A stretch of 64,000 nt of DNA from an uncultured Sutterellaceae bacterium (GCA_902797695.1 CADBTW010000045.1:84426-148425), one strand, 5' to 3'; positions 17,168 through 26,000 are shown, counted from the stretch's first letter. A program made the numbers and translations. Notes: generated from the letters alone by a model not told the origin.

Positions 17168-18964
17168 CTATCCGAGCTTCACGAGTTTCCAGATCTGGGA
17201 AACATTCTTCGGCGCGGGCTTCCGCTTCCTGTTCGTGTACTCGGTGTGAAGCAGATGGTGCGCGAGCTCGCCGTTCGGCTCCCCGAGGTACTCGTCATAG
17301 AGCCTGATCACGTCCGGGTTCTCGTGGCTCTGGCGGATCGGGCGCGTGCGGTCGATCGTGTAGATTCCTTCCATCCGTTCGCGCGCGTGGGTGAGGTACC
17401 CGTTCTTGATCCGGATCGTGCCACCGCCGTCGATGCAGCCGCCGGGGCAGGCCATCACCTCGACGAACTGGTAGTCCGCTTCGCCGCTCTCGATTTTGCG
17501 GATCAGGTTCTCCGCGTTCCGGAGGCCGTTCGCGACCGCGATCCTCACGGTGCCCGCTTCCCCGAGGTTCACGGTTCCTTCCTTAATCCCCTGGAAGCCA
17601 CGTGCCGGGGCGTACTCGATCCACTCGAGGCTACCGCCCGTCACCTTGTGGTAGACCGTGCGGAGCGCAGCCTCCATGACGCCCCCCGTGACGCCGAAGA
17701 TCGCGCCGGCGCCCGTGTTCTCGCTCATGAATGGCGAATCGTACTTCCCGGGCTCGAGCCTCCGGAGGTCGATGCCGTGGCGCCTCAGGAGACGCGCGAA
17801 CTCACGGACCGTGAGGACGAGGTCGGTGTCGGGGCGGCCTTCCCGCGAAAGCTGCGGACGCGCCGCCTCGCCCTTCTTCGCGGTGCAGGGCATGATCGAG
17901 ATGAAGCGGAGCTTTCTGGGATCGACCCCCTTCTCCTTCGCGAACCAAGTCTTCGCGAGCGCGCCGAAGATCCCCTGCGGGGAGCGCGTCGTGCTGAGGT
18001 TCGGAATCAGTTCCGGATGGTGCTTCTCGACATAGTTCACCCAGCCCGGGCAGCAGCTTGTCATCATCGGGAGCTTCCCGCCCTCCTTGAAGCGCTTCAG
18101 GAACTCTGTCCCCTCCTCCATGATCGTGACGTCGGCAGCCCAGTTCACGTCGCAGACATAGTCCGCTCCGAGAAGCTTCAGGGCCGCGATGATGAGGCCC
18201 TCGGTGTTCTCTCCGGGCGGAATTCCGAACTCGTCCCCAATCGTGACGCGAACCGACGGCGCGAAGGCGACGACTGTCGTCACTTCCGGGTCCACGAGCC
18301 AGTCGGTCGCGGTCTCCGTCTCGTCCTTTTCGCCAAGCGCCCCGGTCGGGCAGACCATCGTGCACTGGCCGCACTCGACGCAGATCGAGCTGTCGATCCA
18401 GCGGTTCGCGCCCGCGATCCCGACCCCGCACTTCGTACCGATCCCGTCCATCGTGAGGGCCGAGATCCCCTGGATTTTCCGGCAGGCGTCGATGCAGCGG
18501 GCGCACCGGATGCACTTGTTCACGTCGCGCTGGAGGCCTGCGGCGCTTTGGTCCACGACACGCTTCGCGGTGAAGCGGCCCGAGCAGCTGTTGTTCCTGA
18601 GGCCCACGTAGAGCGCGACGTCCTGCAGCTCGCAGTTCCCGTGCCGCACGCAGCTCGCGCAGTCCTGCTCGTGATCGGAGAAGATCCACGCGACCTGCAT
18701 GCGCTGCATTCGGCGCACTTCCGGGGTCCTCGTCCAGACCTTCATCCCTTCCTGCATCGGCGTCGTGCAGGACGTGACGATCTGCTTCTTGTGGGTAGAG
18801 GGGTCGTCCGCCTCCACGAGACACACGCGGCAGGTTCCCGGATGATGGTCGAGGGGCTCGAACGCGCAGAGCGTCGGGATGAAGACGCCGCTCCGGCGCG
18901 CAACCTGGAGAATCGTTTCGCCGTCCTTGAAGTCGACGGCCTTGTCGTTAATCCACGCCTTCAT
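17168..18964 (-). CDS. [FeFe]-hydrogenase catalytic subunit, NuoG-like N-terminus
   Basis: Cytoplasmic H2-activating enzyme. Domains in order are a [2Fe-2S] domain (Cys33, 45, 48, 66), a His/Cys [4Fe-4S] domain (His98, Cys102, 105, 111), two [4Fe-4S] ferredoxin clusters (Cys151-161 and Cys195-205), then the H-cluster domain. All three H-cluster signatures are present: TSCCPGW (Cys304 proton-transfer position, Cys305 ligand), MPCTAKKGEA (Cys360) and EVMACPGGC (Cys506, Cys510). The usual GGGQ after the last motif reads GGGT. 598 residues, full length. It lies three bases after the GltD-type partner, clearly one operon. HydE, HydF and HydG maturases are not in the window. The partner suggests NAD(P)H coupling. 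Confidence 0.9.
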   Translation of the reverse strand: MKAWINDKAVDFKDGETILQVARRSGVFIPTLCAFEPLDHHPGTCRVCLVEADDPSTHKKQIVTSCTTPMQEGMKVWTRTPEVRRMQRMQVAWIFSDHEQDCASCVRHGNCELQDVALYVGLRNNSCSGRFTAKRVVDQSAAGLQRDVNKCIRCARCIDACRKIQGISALTMDGIGTKCGVGIAGANRWIDSSICVECGQCTMVCPTGALGEKDETETATDWLVDPEVTTVVAFAPSVRVTIGDEFGIPPGENTEGLIIAALKLLGADYVCDVNWAADVTIMEEGTEFLKRFKEGGKLPMMTSCCPGWVNYVEKHHPELIPNLSTTRSPQGIFGALAKTWFAKEKGVDPRKLRFISIMPCTAKKGEAARPQLSREGRPDTDLVLTVREFARLLRRHGIDLRRLEPGKYDSPFMSENTGAGAIFGVTGGVMEAALRTVYHKVTGGSLEWIEYAPARGFQGIKEGTVNLGEAGTVRIAVANGLRNAENLIRKIESGEADYQFVEVMACPGGCIDGGGTIRIKNGYLTHARERMEGIYTIDRTRPIRQSHENPDVIRLYDEYLGEPNGELAHHLLHTEYTNRKRKPAPKNVSQIWKLVKLG

Positions 18965-18967
18965 TTC

Positions 18968-20992
18968 CTAGTGCTCCCCATCGCCAAGGCCAGAAACGTA
19001 GTCGGCACGCTGCGCCTCGTTCCCAGGAATCGGGCGAGGCGTCGCGACCGCGTACATCCGGTAGCAGCGCATGCATCGCTCGGCCTCGTACCGGGCGACG
19101 TCGTCCGAGAACGTGAGGTCGACCTCGCGGAAGTTGCACTCGCGGTCCTCGACAGGAATCGTCGGAACGGAATGCCGGGGCTTCTTCAGCACCGGGACGC
19201 GTGGCGCGCCGTCCTCGAGCAGCTTCAGGTCGCGGATGATCTCGCCCATCCGTGAGCGCGGCGTGAAGCCGACTGAGCCGCGCGAAAGGTACTCGTCGAT
19301 CGAGTTCGCGGCGCGGGCGCCCTGGGCGAGACCTCCGATCAGCGTGGTCGGTCCCGTCGCGCAGTCGCCGCCCGCGAAGACGCCCGGGCGGCTCGTCGCG
19401 AGCGCGGGGCTCACGGAAATATTCCCCCAGCGGTCGAGGAGGACGCCGTCAGCGTCCGTGAAGACGTTGCGCTCGAGCTTCTGCCCGATCGCGGCGATCA
19501 CGGTTGAGCAGGGAACGTCAAATTCGCTCCCGTGCTTCGGACGGACCGAGGGGCGTCCGCGCGAGTCGCGGCCGACGATCTCCATCTCGGTAAGCCTGAG
19601 GCCCGAGACGTGGCCGTCCTCGGAAAGGATCTTCACCGGGTTCGTGAGGAAGTGGAACTCCACCCCCTCAAGCTTCGCCGCCTCGATTTCCTCCTTGTCA
19701 GCGGACGCCTGGTCCTCGGTGCGGCGGTAGACGACGTGGACGCGGCCGGACGCGATCCGGCGCGCCGTGCGGCAGCAGTCCATCGCGACGTTCCCGCAGC
19801 CCACCACGACGACGTCGCCGTGGATCCGGGGCGGGAGGCCATCCGCGACTCCCTTCTCGATCTCAAGCAGGAAGTCAATGCCGTTCCGATAGCCGAGCAG
19901 CGTGCGGTCCTCGTCCGGGAGCCCGAGGTAGGCGCCCTCGGCGCAGCCGATCCCGAGGAACACCGCGCCGTAGCCGTCGTCAAAGAGCGAGGACACTGTA
20001 AAGTCGCGGCCGAGCCGCTGCCCGAAGTGCCATTCTCCCCCGAGCTCCCCGATTGCGTCGGTCTCCTTCTGGAGGAGCCCCTTCGGAAGCCGGTAAGGAG
20101 GAATGCCGCGGAGCGCCATGCCGCCCGCCTTCACGTCCTTGTCGTAGATGTCGACCGGATAGCCCTTGAGGAGCAGGTGATAGGCGCAGTTGAGCCCGGC
20201 GGGGCCTGCGCCAACCACGGCGACGCTCGCCTTCGAGTAGTCCGTCATCGGGCGGATCCCGTGGAAAAGATCCGAAATGCCGGCCCCGGCGTTGTCCGAG
20301 ACGTAGCGCTTGATGTCCTTGATCGCGACGGCGCGATCGACGTAGTTCCGGCGGCAGGCCTTTTCGCAGGGCCGCACGCAGACGCGGCCGCAGGTCGCGA
20401 CGAGCGGGTAGTGGTGCAGGAGGACACCCTCGGCGAGGTCCGGGTGCCCGTCACGGACATAGTCGATGTAGCGCGGGATGTTCACGTGCGCGGGGCAGGC
20501 CTCGATGCACTTCGCCGTGACCGTCATGTACATGTCGCCCTTGTGGGGCTCGGCGTCTCCGAAGAGCTGGTTGCGGAAGAAGGCGAGCGCTCCGATGATC
20601 GCCTCGGGGCTAGTTCGGCCGATCCCGCAGAGGCTCGTGAGCCTCATCTGCATCGCGGATTCCAGTATGTGCGGCCAGTCGACCGAATCTCCCCTGCCCT
20701 CGATCAGGTCCTTCAGCGCCCCTTCGATGAGGAAGGAGCCCGTGCGGCAGGGGGTGCAGCGGCCGCAGGAGTTCTCCCGCAGCAGCCTGTAGTAGCGATA
20801 GAGGATGCCAGCGAGCGAGACGCCCCGCTCGAAGACGAGAAAGCCGAAGTTGCAGACGAGCGCCTCGACCGGGTTCCCCGGGTTGAAGCTCGCGATCCGG
20901 TCGAGCGCGAGGCCTTCCGGCGCCGCGTTCCCGCCCTTGATGTTGTCGTACTTGACGCCCTTCCAGACGCCGTAAAGGATTTTCTTCCCCAT
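18968..20992 (-). CDS. Fusion: NuoF C-terminal FeS domain + GltD-like NAD(P)H oxidoreductase
   Basis: Probable electron-transfer partner of the hydrogenase. Residues about 40-145 match the C-terminal part of NuoF/HydB, with the N3-type cluster motif SCGRCTPCRTG (Cys76, 79, 82) and Cys122. The FMN/NADH domain of NuoF is absent. From about 155 the chain is like glutamate synthase small subunit/NfnB: N-terminal FeS cysteines (Cys162, 166, 201, 205, 209, 213), FAD motif VVGAGPAGLNCAY near 259, NAD(P)H motif VVVVGCGNVAMDCCRTARR near 395 and a C-terminal FAD motif FAGGDCATGP. A terminal pair CMRCYR may bind a further cluster. It recalls glutamate-synthase-linked [FeFe]-hydrogenase sets; the direction of electron flow is unknown. 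Confidence 0.85.
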   Translation of the reverse strand: MGKKILYGVWKGVKYDNIKGGNAAPEGLALDRIASFNPGNPVEALVCNFGFLVFERGVSLAGILYRYYRLLRENSCGRCTPCRTGSFLIEGALKDLIEGRGDSVDWPHILESAMQMRLTSLCGIGRTSPEAIIGALAFFRNQLFGDAEPHKGDMYMTVTAKCIEACPAHVNIPRYIDYVRDGHPDLAEGVLLHHYPLVATCGRVCVRPCEKACRRNYVDRAVAIKDIKRYVSDNAGAGISDLFHGIRPMTDYSKASVAVVGAGPAGLNCAYHLLLKGYPVDIYDKDVKAGGMALRGIPPYRLPKGLLQKETDAIGELGGEWHFGQRLGRDFTVSSLFDDGYGAVFLGIGCAEGAYLGLPDEDRTLLGYRNGIDFLLEIEKGVADGLPPRIHGDVVVVGCGNVAMDCCRTARRIASGRVHVVYRRTEDQASADKEEIEAAKLEGVEFHFLTNPVKILSEDGHVSGLRLTEMEIVGRDSRGRPSVRPKHGSEFDVPCSTVIAAIGQKLERNVFTDADGVLLDRWGNISVSPALATSRPGVFAGGDCATGPTTLIGGLAQGARAANSIDEYLSRGSVGFTPRSRMGEIIRDLKLLEDGAPRVPVLKKPRHSVPTIPVEDRECNFREVDLTFSDDVARYEAERCMRCYRMYAVATPRPIPGNEAQRADYVSGLGDGEH

Positions 20993-21342
20993 GCTTTTCC
21001 AGCCGCGCCCGTTCCTGGCCCGAAAGGGCCGGGACTGGGCCGCGTCTCCAGTCAGTTCTTCCCAGGTGGTGAGGAACGTTGCCCCTTTTTGTTCTTTTGC
21101 GACGGGCCTGCGGCGGGGCGACCTAGCCCGTTCGGCCTACTCATGATACTCGCATGGAAAAGGCCTCATCGGGCTCGCGGCTACCGGAAAGGAAGGACCC
21201 CGTTCCCGTTAACGCTTTAAAACAATTTCCCCTTCTATCAGCTTGAAGAAGCGGGAGAAAAAGCGCACCATCCTGTATTTCGCTGACATCTGCCTGCCAG
21301 CCGGATTTCCCATTCCGGCTGATCCGAAACCAGAAAAAGGAA
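20993..21342. other. Divergent intergenic region upstream of hydrogenase operon
   Basis: 350 bases between the hydrogenase partner (minus) and a small secreted protein gene (plus). A short GGCCC-GAAA-GGGCC hairpin (about 21019-21032) is the only clear structure. Promoters for both directions should lie here, but I see no confident -35/-10 pair. Confidence 0.4.
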
Positions 21343-21708
21343 ATGAACACGAAGCACTTCGTCGCGGCCTCCGCCGCGGTTCTCATGATTTCGCTCGCGG
21401 CCCCGGCTCACGCCGCGCCAGCTTCCGTCTCGGTCCTCGAGACGCAGCCCGCTGTCGAGGTGGGCTATATCGAGAAGAACGCCCGTGACAAGCAGGTCCT
21501 GAGGGTCATCGGAACGGTCACGAAGAAGCTCGGCGAGGACCTCTGGGAACTTCGGGGGAAGGACGGCAAGACGGCACGGGTCCGGTTCCCGGAGGGGGAT
21601 CCGGGGATCACTGAGGGGCTTCGCTACCAGCTATTCGCCCGGGTGCATCGCACGGGTTCTGATACCGTCCTCCACGCCTGGGCCCCGAAGGAACTCCCTC
21701 AGCACTAG
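21343..21708 (+). CDS. Small secreted protein, OB-fold (BOF-like)
   Basis: A 121-residue exported protein. Residues 1-24 are a Sec signal peptide ending AHA. The mature part has the strand pattern of the YgiW/YdeI-type bacterial OB-fold (VLRVIGTVTKKLGEDLWELRGKDGKTARVRF). Members of that group bind small ligands or act in stress tolerance in the periplasm. There are no cysteines in the mature part. AAGG lies just before the ATG. It stands alone upstream of the queD gene and could be an independent unit. Family placement is by pattern only and therefore moderate. Confidence 0.6.
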   Translation: MNTKHFVAASAAVLMISLAAPAHAAPASVSVLETQPAVEVGYIEKNARDKQVLRVIGTVTKKLGEDLWELRGKDGKTARVRFPEGDPGITEGLRYQLFARVHRTGSDTVLHAWAPKELPQH

Positions 21709-21823
21709 ACGTACCGCTTCCGCGGCACCGATCCCGGGCGGGTCGCTAGAATTAGACATCCGACCAGCGGGCTGGTACGGGGAACCCCCTTCCAGGCCCC
21801 GGCTAAATGACACGCACGAGGAC

Positions 21824-22237
21824 ATGTACACCGTCACCCGCTACCACGACATCTCCTGCGGCCACCGGGTCTGCGGGCACGAGAACAAGTGCTCCCACCT
21901 CCACGGCCACAATTACCGGATCACCTTCGTCTGCACCGGGGAACTTGATTCCGTCGGGCGCGTGATCGACTTTTCTGTCATCAAGGACCGGCTCTGCATG
22001 TGGCTTGAGAAGAACTTCGACCACCGGTTCCTCATCTGGGAGGACGATCCCCTCGCGGATCCGCTTCTCGCGCTCGACCCCAAGGTCGTGAAGGTGCCGT
22101 TCAACCCGACAGCGGAGAACATTGCCGAGTACCTCGTGAAGACCGTCGCCCCGAAGCAGCTCGAGGGGACGGGTGTGAAGCTCGTCCGCTGCGACGTGGA
22201 GGAGACGAGGAAATGCACGGCGAGCTACATCCTCTAG
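21824..22237 (+). CDS. queD: 6-carboxy-5,6,7,8-tetrahydropterin synthase QueD
   Basis: Second enzyme of queuosine/7-deazaguanine synthesis; converts dihydroneopterin triphosphate to carboxytetrahydropterin. The zinc histidines are in CGHRVCG (His14) and CSHLHGHNY (His27, His29), with catalytic Cys23. A DFSVIKDRL helix and the FDHRF motif follow, and the glutamate of CDVEET lies near the end. 137 residues, usual for QueD. Its 3' end overlaps queE by 25 bases, so the two are translationally coupled. queC and queF are not in the window. Confidence 0.92.
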   Translation: MYTVTRYHDISCGHRVCGHENKCSHLHGHNYRITFVCTGELDSVGRVIDFSVIKDRLCMWLEKNFDHRFLIWEDDPLADPLLALDPKVVKVPFNPTAENIAEYLVKTVAPKQLEGTGVKLVRCDVEETRKCTASYIL

Positions 22238-22917
22238 AAGCGGATCCCGTGTATTTCGTGAACGAGATCTTCGCCTCGATCCAGGGCGAAGGACTCCTCG
22301 CCGGTACCCCGGCGGTGTTTGTCCGGCTCCAGGGCTGCCCCGTGCACTGTCCCTGGTGCGATACGAAGTACACGTGGAAGGAAGGCTCGGGGGAAGTCGC
22401 CCTGGTCGATCCCGAAGAAGTGTTCCGGAAGGACTCGAAGCCCCGTTGCGCGAGGATCACGGGGGACGAAGTCGCCCGTCAGGCTCGTGACCGCTGGCCC
22501 CGGGTGCCGCTCGCCGTAGTGACAGGGGGCGAACCTTGCGCGCAGCCCGTGCGGCAGCTCCTCGGTTCCCTCGAGCGGTCCGGGTTCAGGACCGAAATCG
22601 AAACCTCGGGGTTCCTCCCGGTCGATGTTCCTGACCGGACCTTCGTCACGGTGTCCCCGAAGATCACGGTGCCGGGCGGAAGGGTCCTTCCCGAGGCTCT
22701 CCGTCGGGCGGACGAAGTGAAGATGGTGGTGGGGTCGCCAGAGGATCTCGCGGCGCTCGACCGGATCCTCCCCCTGATCCCCGCTGACACACCGGTTTCG
22801 CTGCAGCCACTGTCCGCCGACTCCGCGGCGTCCGACCTCTGCTTCCGCACCGCGATGGAGCGGGGAGGCCGCTTCCGGGTCTCGGTCCAGATCCACAAGT
22901 ACCTCGGTGTCCGCTGA
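22213..22917 (+). CDS. queE: 7-carboxy-7-deazaguanine synthase QueE (radical SAM)
   Basis: Radical SAM enzyme that turns the QueD product into 7-carboxy-7-deazaguanine. The cluster motif is GCPVHCPWCD (Cys42, 46, 49), preceded by the family start NEIFASIQGEG and followed by VVTGGEPC, the SAM-binding GGE motif. 234 residues, normal. The ATG at 22213 has AGGAGACGAGGAA directly upstream, inside queD, which fixes the start. Overlap with queD marks a two-gene operon for queuosine precursor synthesis. Confidence 0.92.
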   Translation: MHGELHPLEADPVYFVNEIFASIQGEGLLAGTPAVFVRLQGCPVHCPWCDTKYTWKEGSGEVALVDPEEVFRKDSKPRCARITGDEVARQARDRWPRVPLAVVTGGEPCAQPVRQLLGSLERSGFRTEIETSGFLPVDVPDRTFVTVSPKITVPGGRVLPEALRRADEVKMVVGSPEDLAALDRILPLIPADTPVSLQPLSADSAASDLCFRTAMERGGRFRVSVQIHKYLGVR

Positions 22918-22952
22918 AGGCGCTCCGGGCCTTTACCTGGAATCAGACGCAG

Positions 22953-23825
22953 ATGAGGGAAGAGAAAGCGACGGAACAGGGAAAGAAGAAAGGACGCTTC
23001 CCGCGTCGGGCGGCGGCCCTCGCCGCAGTCGCCGTTGCGCTCTCGGTCCTCGCTTCGGGTTGCGGAAACGGGGGCTCCTCCCCCGCCTCTTCCCTAGAAA
23101 CCCCGCCCGCGGAGCAGTCGCCCGCAGCGGTGACGAACGGGATTGCCACCGGCGACCCTTCCGGACCTTCCGCCCCGCAACCCGCGGGAACCGCCCTGCC
23201 GGTTGAACCGGGGGCCGCTTCACCGGCCCCAGCTCCTTCGTCCCGCCTTCCCGGGTTCGGTGACGATTCGGCGAGCCCCCTGAGGCGCGAGGGCGAATAC
23301 GTTCCGGAAGCGGAAGGTCCAGTTCAGGATCCCGGGCCCGAAGGCCCTTCGGATGTTCCGGGAGAGCTCCCGAAGCCGCAGCCATCCGGATCTGACGATC
23401 CTCTTTCCGCTATTCTTTCTGGCGGACATGATCCGGAGTTCCATCGCACGGAAGGCGTGAAGCCTGAAGATCAGGCTGAGAACCCGGCCCCTGCCCCCGC
23501 CCGGGAACAGCAGCGGGAATTCCGTCGCGACACGAACGCGCTCTTCGGCGCCGTGCGTCCGGCACCCGGAACGGAAAGGCCCTTCAATCAGGCGGAGATC
23601 CGGTGGTGCCTCGCCGAAAGGATCCGGCTCGAGGCCGCCGGCGCGAACATCGACCGGACGAAGGGCGATGCGGTCGACGCGTTCAACCGCGCGGCCCGGG
23701 GCTACAACGCGTCCTGCGGGCACTACACGTTCAGGCACGAGGACCGGGTAGCGGCGGAGCGCGACGTGAACTCGTGGGAGAACGAAATACGCGCTGAAGG
23801 CCGGGGATTCTTCCGCCCGAGGTGA
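22953..23825 (+). CDS. Lipoprotein with Pro-rich linker and C-terminal Cys-pair domain
   Basis: Unrecognised exported lipoprotein, 290 residues. A basic N-terminus and hydrophobic stretch end in the lipobox LASGC (acylated Cys37). Residues about 40-190 are low-complexity, rich in Pro, Ser, Ala and Gly, as in a periplasmic spacer. The last 75 residues form a compact helical domain with paired cysteines (RWCLAERIRLEAAG and YNASCGHYTFRHEDR), a pattern seen in uncharacterised proteobacterial envelope proteins. The domain ends near the stop. It follows queE by 35 bases, but no functional link is evident. Role unknown. Confidence 0.65.
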   Translation: MREEKATEQGKKKGRFPRRAAALAAVAVALSVLASGCGNGGSSPASSLETPPAEQSPAAVTNGIATGDPSGPSAPQPAGTALPVEPGAASPAPAPSSRLPGFGDDSASPLRREGEYVPEAEGPVQDPGPEGPSDVPGELPKPQPSGSDDPLSAILSGGHDPEFHRTEGVKPEDQAENPAPAPAREQQREFRRDTNALFGAVRPAPGTERPFNQAEIRWCLAERIRLEAAGANIDRTKGDAVDAFNRAARGYNASCGHYTFRHEDRVAAERDVNSWENEIRAEGRGFFRPR

Positions 23826-23849
23826 ACGGCTGCCCCTGCCCCGTAATTC

Positions 23850-24263
23850 TTATTCGGCTCCCTTCGCCGCGGCCCGGAGGAGCTTCGCCGACTCGTAGGC
23901 CTCAAGTTCCGCGCTTCTGAGCGCCTCGTCCCAGCCGGGATCGGAGTCCCCTGGCGGGTTCCCCCGGAGCGTGACGATCCGGGGTGTGAGAAGTTCAAGC
24001 GTGTGGGCTGCGCGGAGCGCCTCTTCCCTGAAGGCCCCCGGATCCCCGGTCCCCGGGTCGCCGCCCCGCGAGAGCATCAGGGCGATCCCCGTGCGCTCAA
24101 GCGTTTCCCGCGCCCTTCCGAACCCGGATGCCGCGGTACGGACCGTGTCCGGGGCTGCTCCATCAGGACGATCGAGGGCTCGGTTCAGCGCCTCCCCGGC
24201 ACTGACCGCCTCCTCTAGCGCCTTCCTCGCTTCGCTCAGGACCGATTCCCTTGATGCGGACAC
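23850..24263 (-). CDS. Hypothetical all-helical protein
   Basis: Unrecognised, about 137 residues, rich in Ala, Glu, Arg and Leu and likely a helical bundle, without signal peptide, membrane segment or cysteine. The start is best placed at a GTG (24263): GGGAG lies seven bases upstream. The frame is also open to a TTG at 24278, which would overlap that ribosome site. It is convergent with the lipoprotein gene. No function proposed. Confidence 0.5.
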   Translation of the reverse strand: MSASRESVLSEARKALEEAVSAGEALNRALDRPDGAAPDTVRTAASGFGRARETLERTGIALMLSRGGDPGTGDPGAFREEALRAAHTLELLTPRIVTLRGNPPGDSDPGWDEALRSAELEAYESAKLLRAAAKGAE

Positions 24264-24301
24264 TTTCAGGTCTCCCAAAAATTGAATGTGCAGAAATTTA
24301 T

Positions 24302-24334
24302 AGGGGCGGTTCTCCTGACTTCCGAACCGCCCCC
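24302..24334 (-). terminator. Hairpin after aldehyde dehydrogenase gene
   Basis: GGGGCGGTTC pairs with GAACCGCCCC around a short loop. On the minus strand it is followed by TATAAATTTC, so it could end the aldehyde dehydrogenase transcript just before the helical-protein gene. Confidence 0.6.
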
Positions 24335-24360
24335 GTTGCCTTGAGTGAAGGGATCGTGTC

Positions 24361-25776
24361 TTAGTCCCCGGTGTCGAAGAGCGCCTTCTGCTCCGTGAAC
24401 TCGATCATCCCGTAGACGCCTCCCTCGCGCCCGATGCCGCTCTGCTTCCAGCCGCCGAACGGGGCCGAGGTGTCGCGCGGGCTCGTGTTGATGTAGACGT
24501 TCCCGGCCTCGATCCGCTTCGCGACTTCGGTCGCAAGCGCCTTTTCGCCGAACACCCCGGCGTTGAGGCCGTAGGTCGCGTCGTTCGCGATCCGGACCGC
24601 TTCGTCGATGTCCTTGTAGGTGATCACGCAGAGCACCGGCCCGAAGATCTCCTCGCGGGCGATCCGCATCGAGTTCGAAACGCCCGTGAAGATCGCGGGC
24701 TCGACATAGTAGCCGCGGCCCTCCTCCGGAACTGATCCGGTGAGGAGCCTCGCGCCCTCCTCAAGCCCGAGCCTGATGTAGCTCCGCACCTTCTCGAACT
24801 GGGCACGGGACGCCATGGGTCCGAGCTTCGACGCGGGGTCCTTCGGGTCGCCCACCTTGTACTCGGGAACGATCCTGAGCATCTCGCGCTCGATCGCCTC
24901 CGCTTCCGACTCCGGGACGAGGAGGCGGGAGAACGCCGTGCAGGTCTGCCCGGAGTTGAGGAGGATCGAATTGAAGAGGATATGGATCGGAACCGAATAG
25001 TCGCGGATCCCGGGGAGCATCACGTAGGGGGACTTGCCGCCAAGCTCGAGGCTCACGCGCTTCACGGATTCAAGCGCGCTCTTCGAAACAGCGATCCCGC
25101 CCTTCGTCGACCCGGTGAAGGAGACCATGTCGACGAGCGGATGCGTGGAGAGGCTCGCACCGAGCTCCGACCCCCGGCCGGTCACGAGGTTGAAGGTGCC
25201 GGCCGGGAACCCGGCGGCGTCGATCGCCTCGGCGAGCGAATAGGCGGAGAGCGGCGTGTGCTGGCTCGGCTTCAGGATCACGGTGTTCCCCATGAGGAGC
25301 GCCGGGACGATCTTTTGGATCACCTGCCCGAGGGGGTAGTTCCAGGGCGTGATGCAGGCGACGACCCCGACCGGCTCCCGGTACACGGTGGAGGCGGCCA
25401 TCTTCTCTACGAGCGGGACCGATGGCGCGAGGTCGATGTAGTTCCGGGTCCTCACGTACTGGTACTCGACCTGGCTCTTCCGCGTGAACCCCTCGGGGCT
25501 CCCGAGCTCTTCGCGGACGAGCCGCACGAGCTCTTCCTCGCGGGCGCGGAATTCCGTGAGGAACCGCTCCATCAGGGCGATGCGCTCGGCGAGCGGCGTC
25601 GCACGCCACGCGGGGAGCGCGGCAGCCGCGGCCTTTGCCGCCCGGTCAACGTCAGCCGCGTTCCCGGCCGGAACCCGGGCGACGACCGTTTGGTCCGCAG
25701 GGTTCTCGACCTCGATCCACGAGGACGACGCGCTCGGAACCCACTTCCCTCCGATGTAGAGCTTTTCGAAATCCAT
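24361..25776 (-). CDS. NAD(P)-dependent aldehyde dehydrogenase
   Basis: Cytoplasmic oxidation of an aldehyde to an acid with NAD(P)+. Active-site elements are in place: PWNYPLG (Asn145), LELGGKSP (general base Glu244), SGQTC (nucleophile Cys279) and EEIFGPVL. Length 471 is standard. The ATG at 25776 has GGAGGT six bases upstream; the frame is open further to 25956, but that part crosses the promoter repeats. It is divergent from the tctC gene, so the aldehyde or acid may relate to the substrate of that transporter. The aldehyde itself cannot be identified from sequence. Confidence 0.9.
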   Translation of the reverse strand: MDFEKLYIGGKWVPSASSSWIEVENPADQTVVARVPAGNAADVDRAAKAAAAALPAWRATPLAERIALMERFLTEFRAREEELVRLVREELGSPEGFTRKSQVEYQYVRTRNYIDLAPSVPLVEKMAASTVYREPVGVVACITPWNYPLGQVIQKIVPALLMGNTVILKPSQHTPLSAYSLAEAIDAAGFPAGTFNLVTGRGSELGASLSTHPLVDMVSFTGSTKGGIAVSKSALESVKRVSLELGGKSPYVMLPGIRDYSVPIHILFNSILLNSGQTCTAFSRLLVPESEAEAIEREMLRIVPEYKVGDPKDPASKLGPMASRAQFEKVRSYIRLGLEEGARLLTGSVPEEGRGYYVEPAIFTGVSNSMRIAREEIFGPVLCVITYKDIDEAVRIANDATYGLNAGVFGEKALATEVAKRIEAGNVYINTSPRDTSAPFGGWKQSGIGREGGVYGMIEFTEQKALFDTGD

Positions 25777-25795
25777 TTCCGCACCTCCATCAAAA

Positions 25796-25851
25796 GGGAA
25801 AATACCTAAGCAATTTGTCATAAGTCCGCAAAAATGCGGAAGTATTTTCCC
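25796..25851. promoter_or_regulatory. Nested inverted repeats, probable operator
   Basis: Perfect 10-bp arms GGGAAAATAC (25796-25805) and GTATTTTCCC (25842-25851) enclose a second perfect palindrome TCCGCA-AAAA-TGCGGA (25825-25840). They lie 20 bases upstream of the aldehyde dehydrogenase start, in the region shared with tctC. An operator or RNA leader hairpin are both possible. Confidence 0.5.
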
Positions 25852-26000
25852 TAACAAACGCGTTTCCAAGCTTGCAGGACGCGGGCCAAATCGTTCTAAT
25901 TGGCCCAATTCCCTAATTTTTAGAGATACATCCAGTCCGCCACGCCGAAGAGTCACTTAAGGCGCCGGACACTAAATTCAAGGAAGGACATCGAGTAATT

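Noticed and set aside
16628-19255. 875-residue open frame on the plus strand
   Set aside because: Antisense to the hydrogenase genes and the permease end. Its Arg/His/Ala-rich composition is typical of the reverse frame of GC-rich genes and shows no domain.
25777-25956. 60-codon N-terminal extension of the aldehyde dehydrogenase
   Set aside because: It covers the nested palindromes and the promoter region; the ATG at 25776 has a strong ribosome site and gives a normal length.
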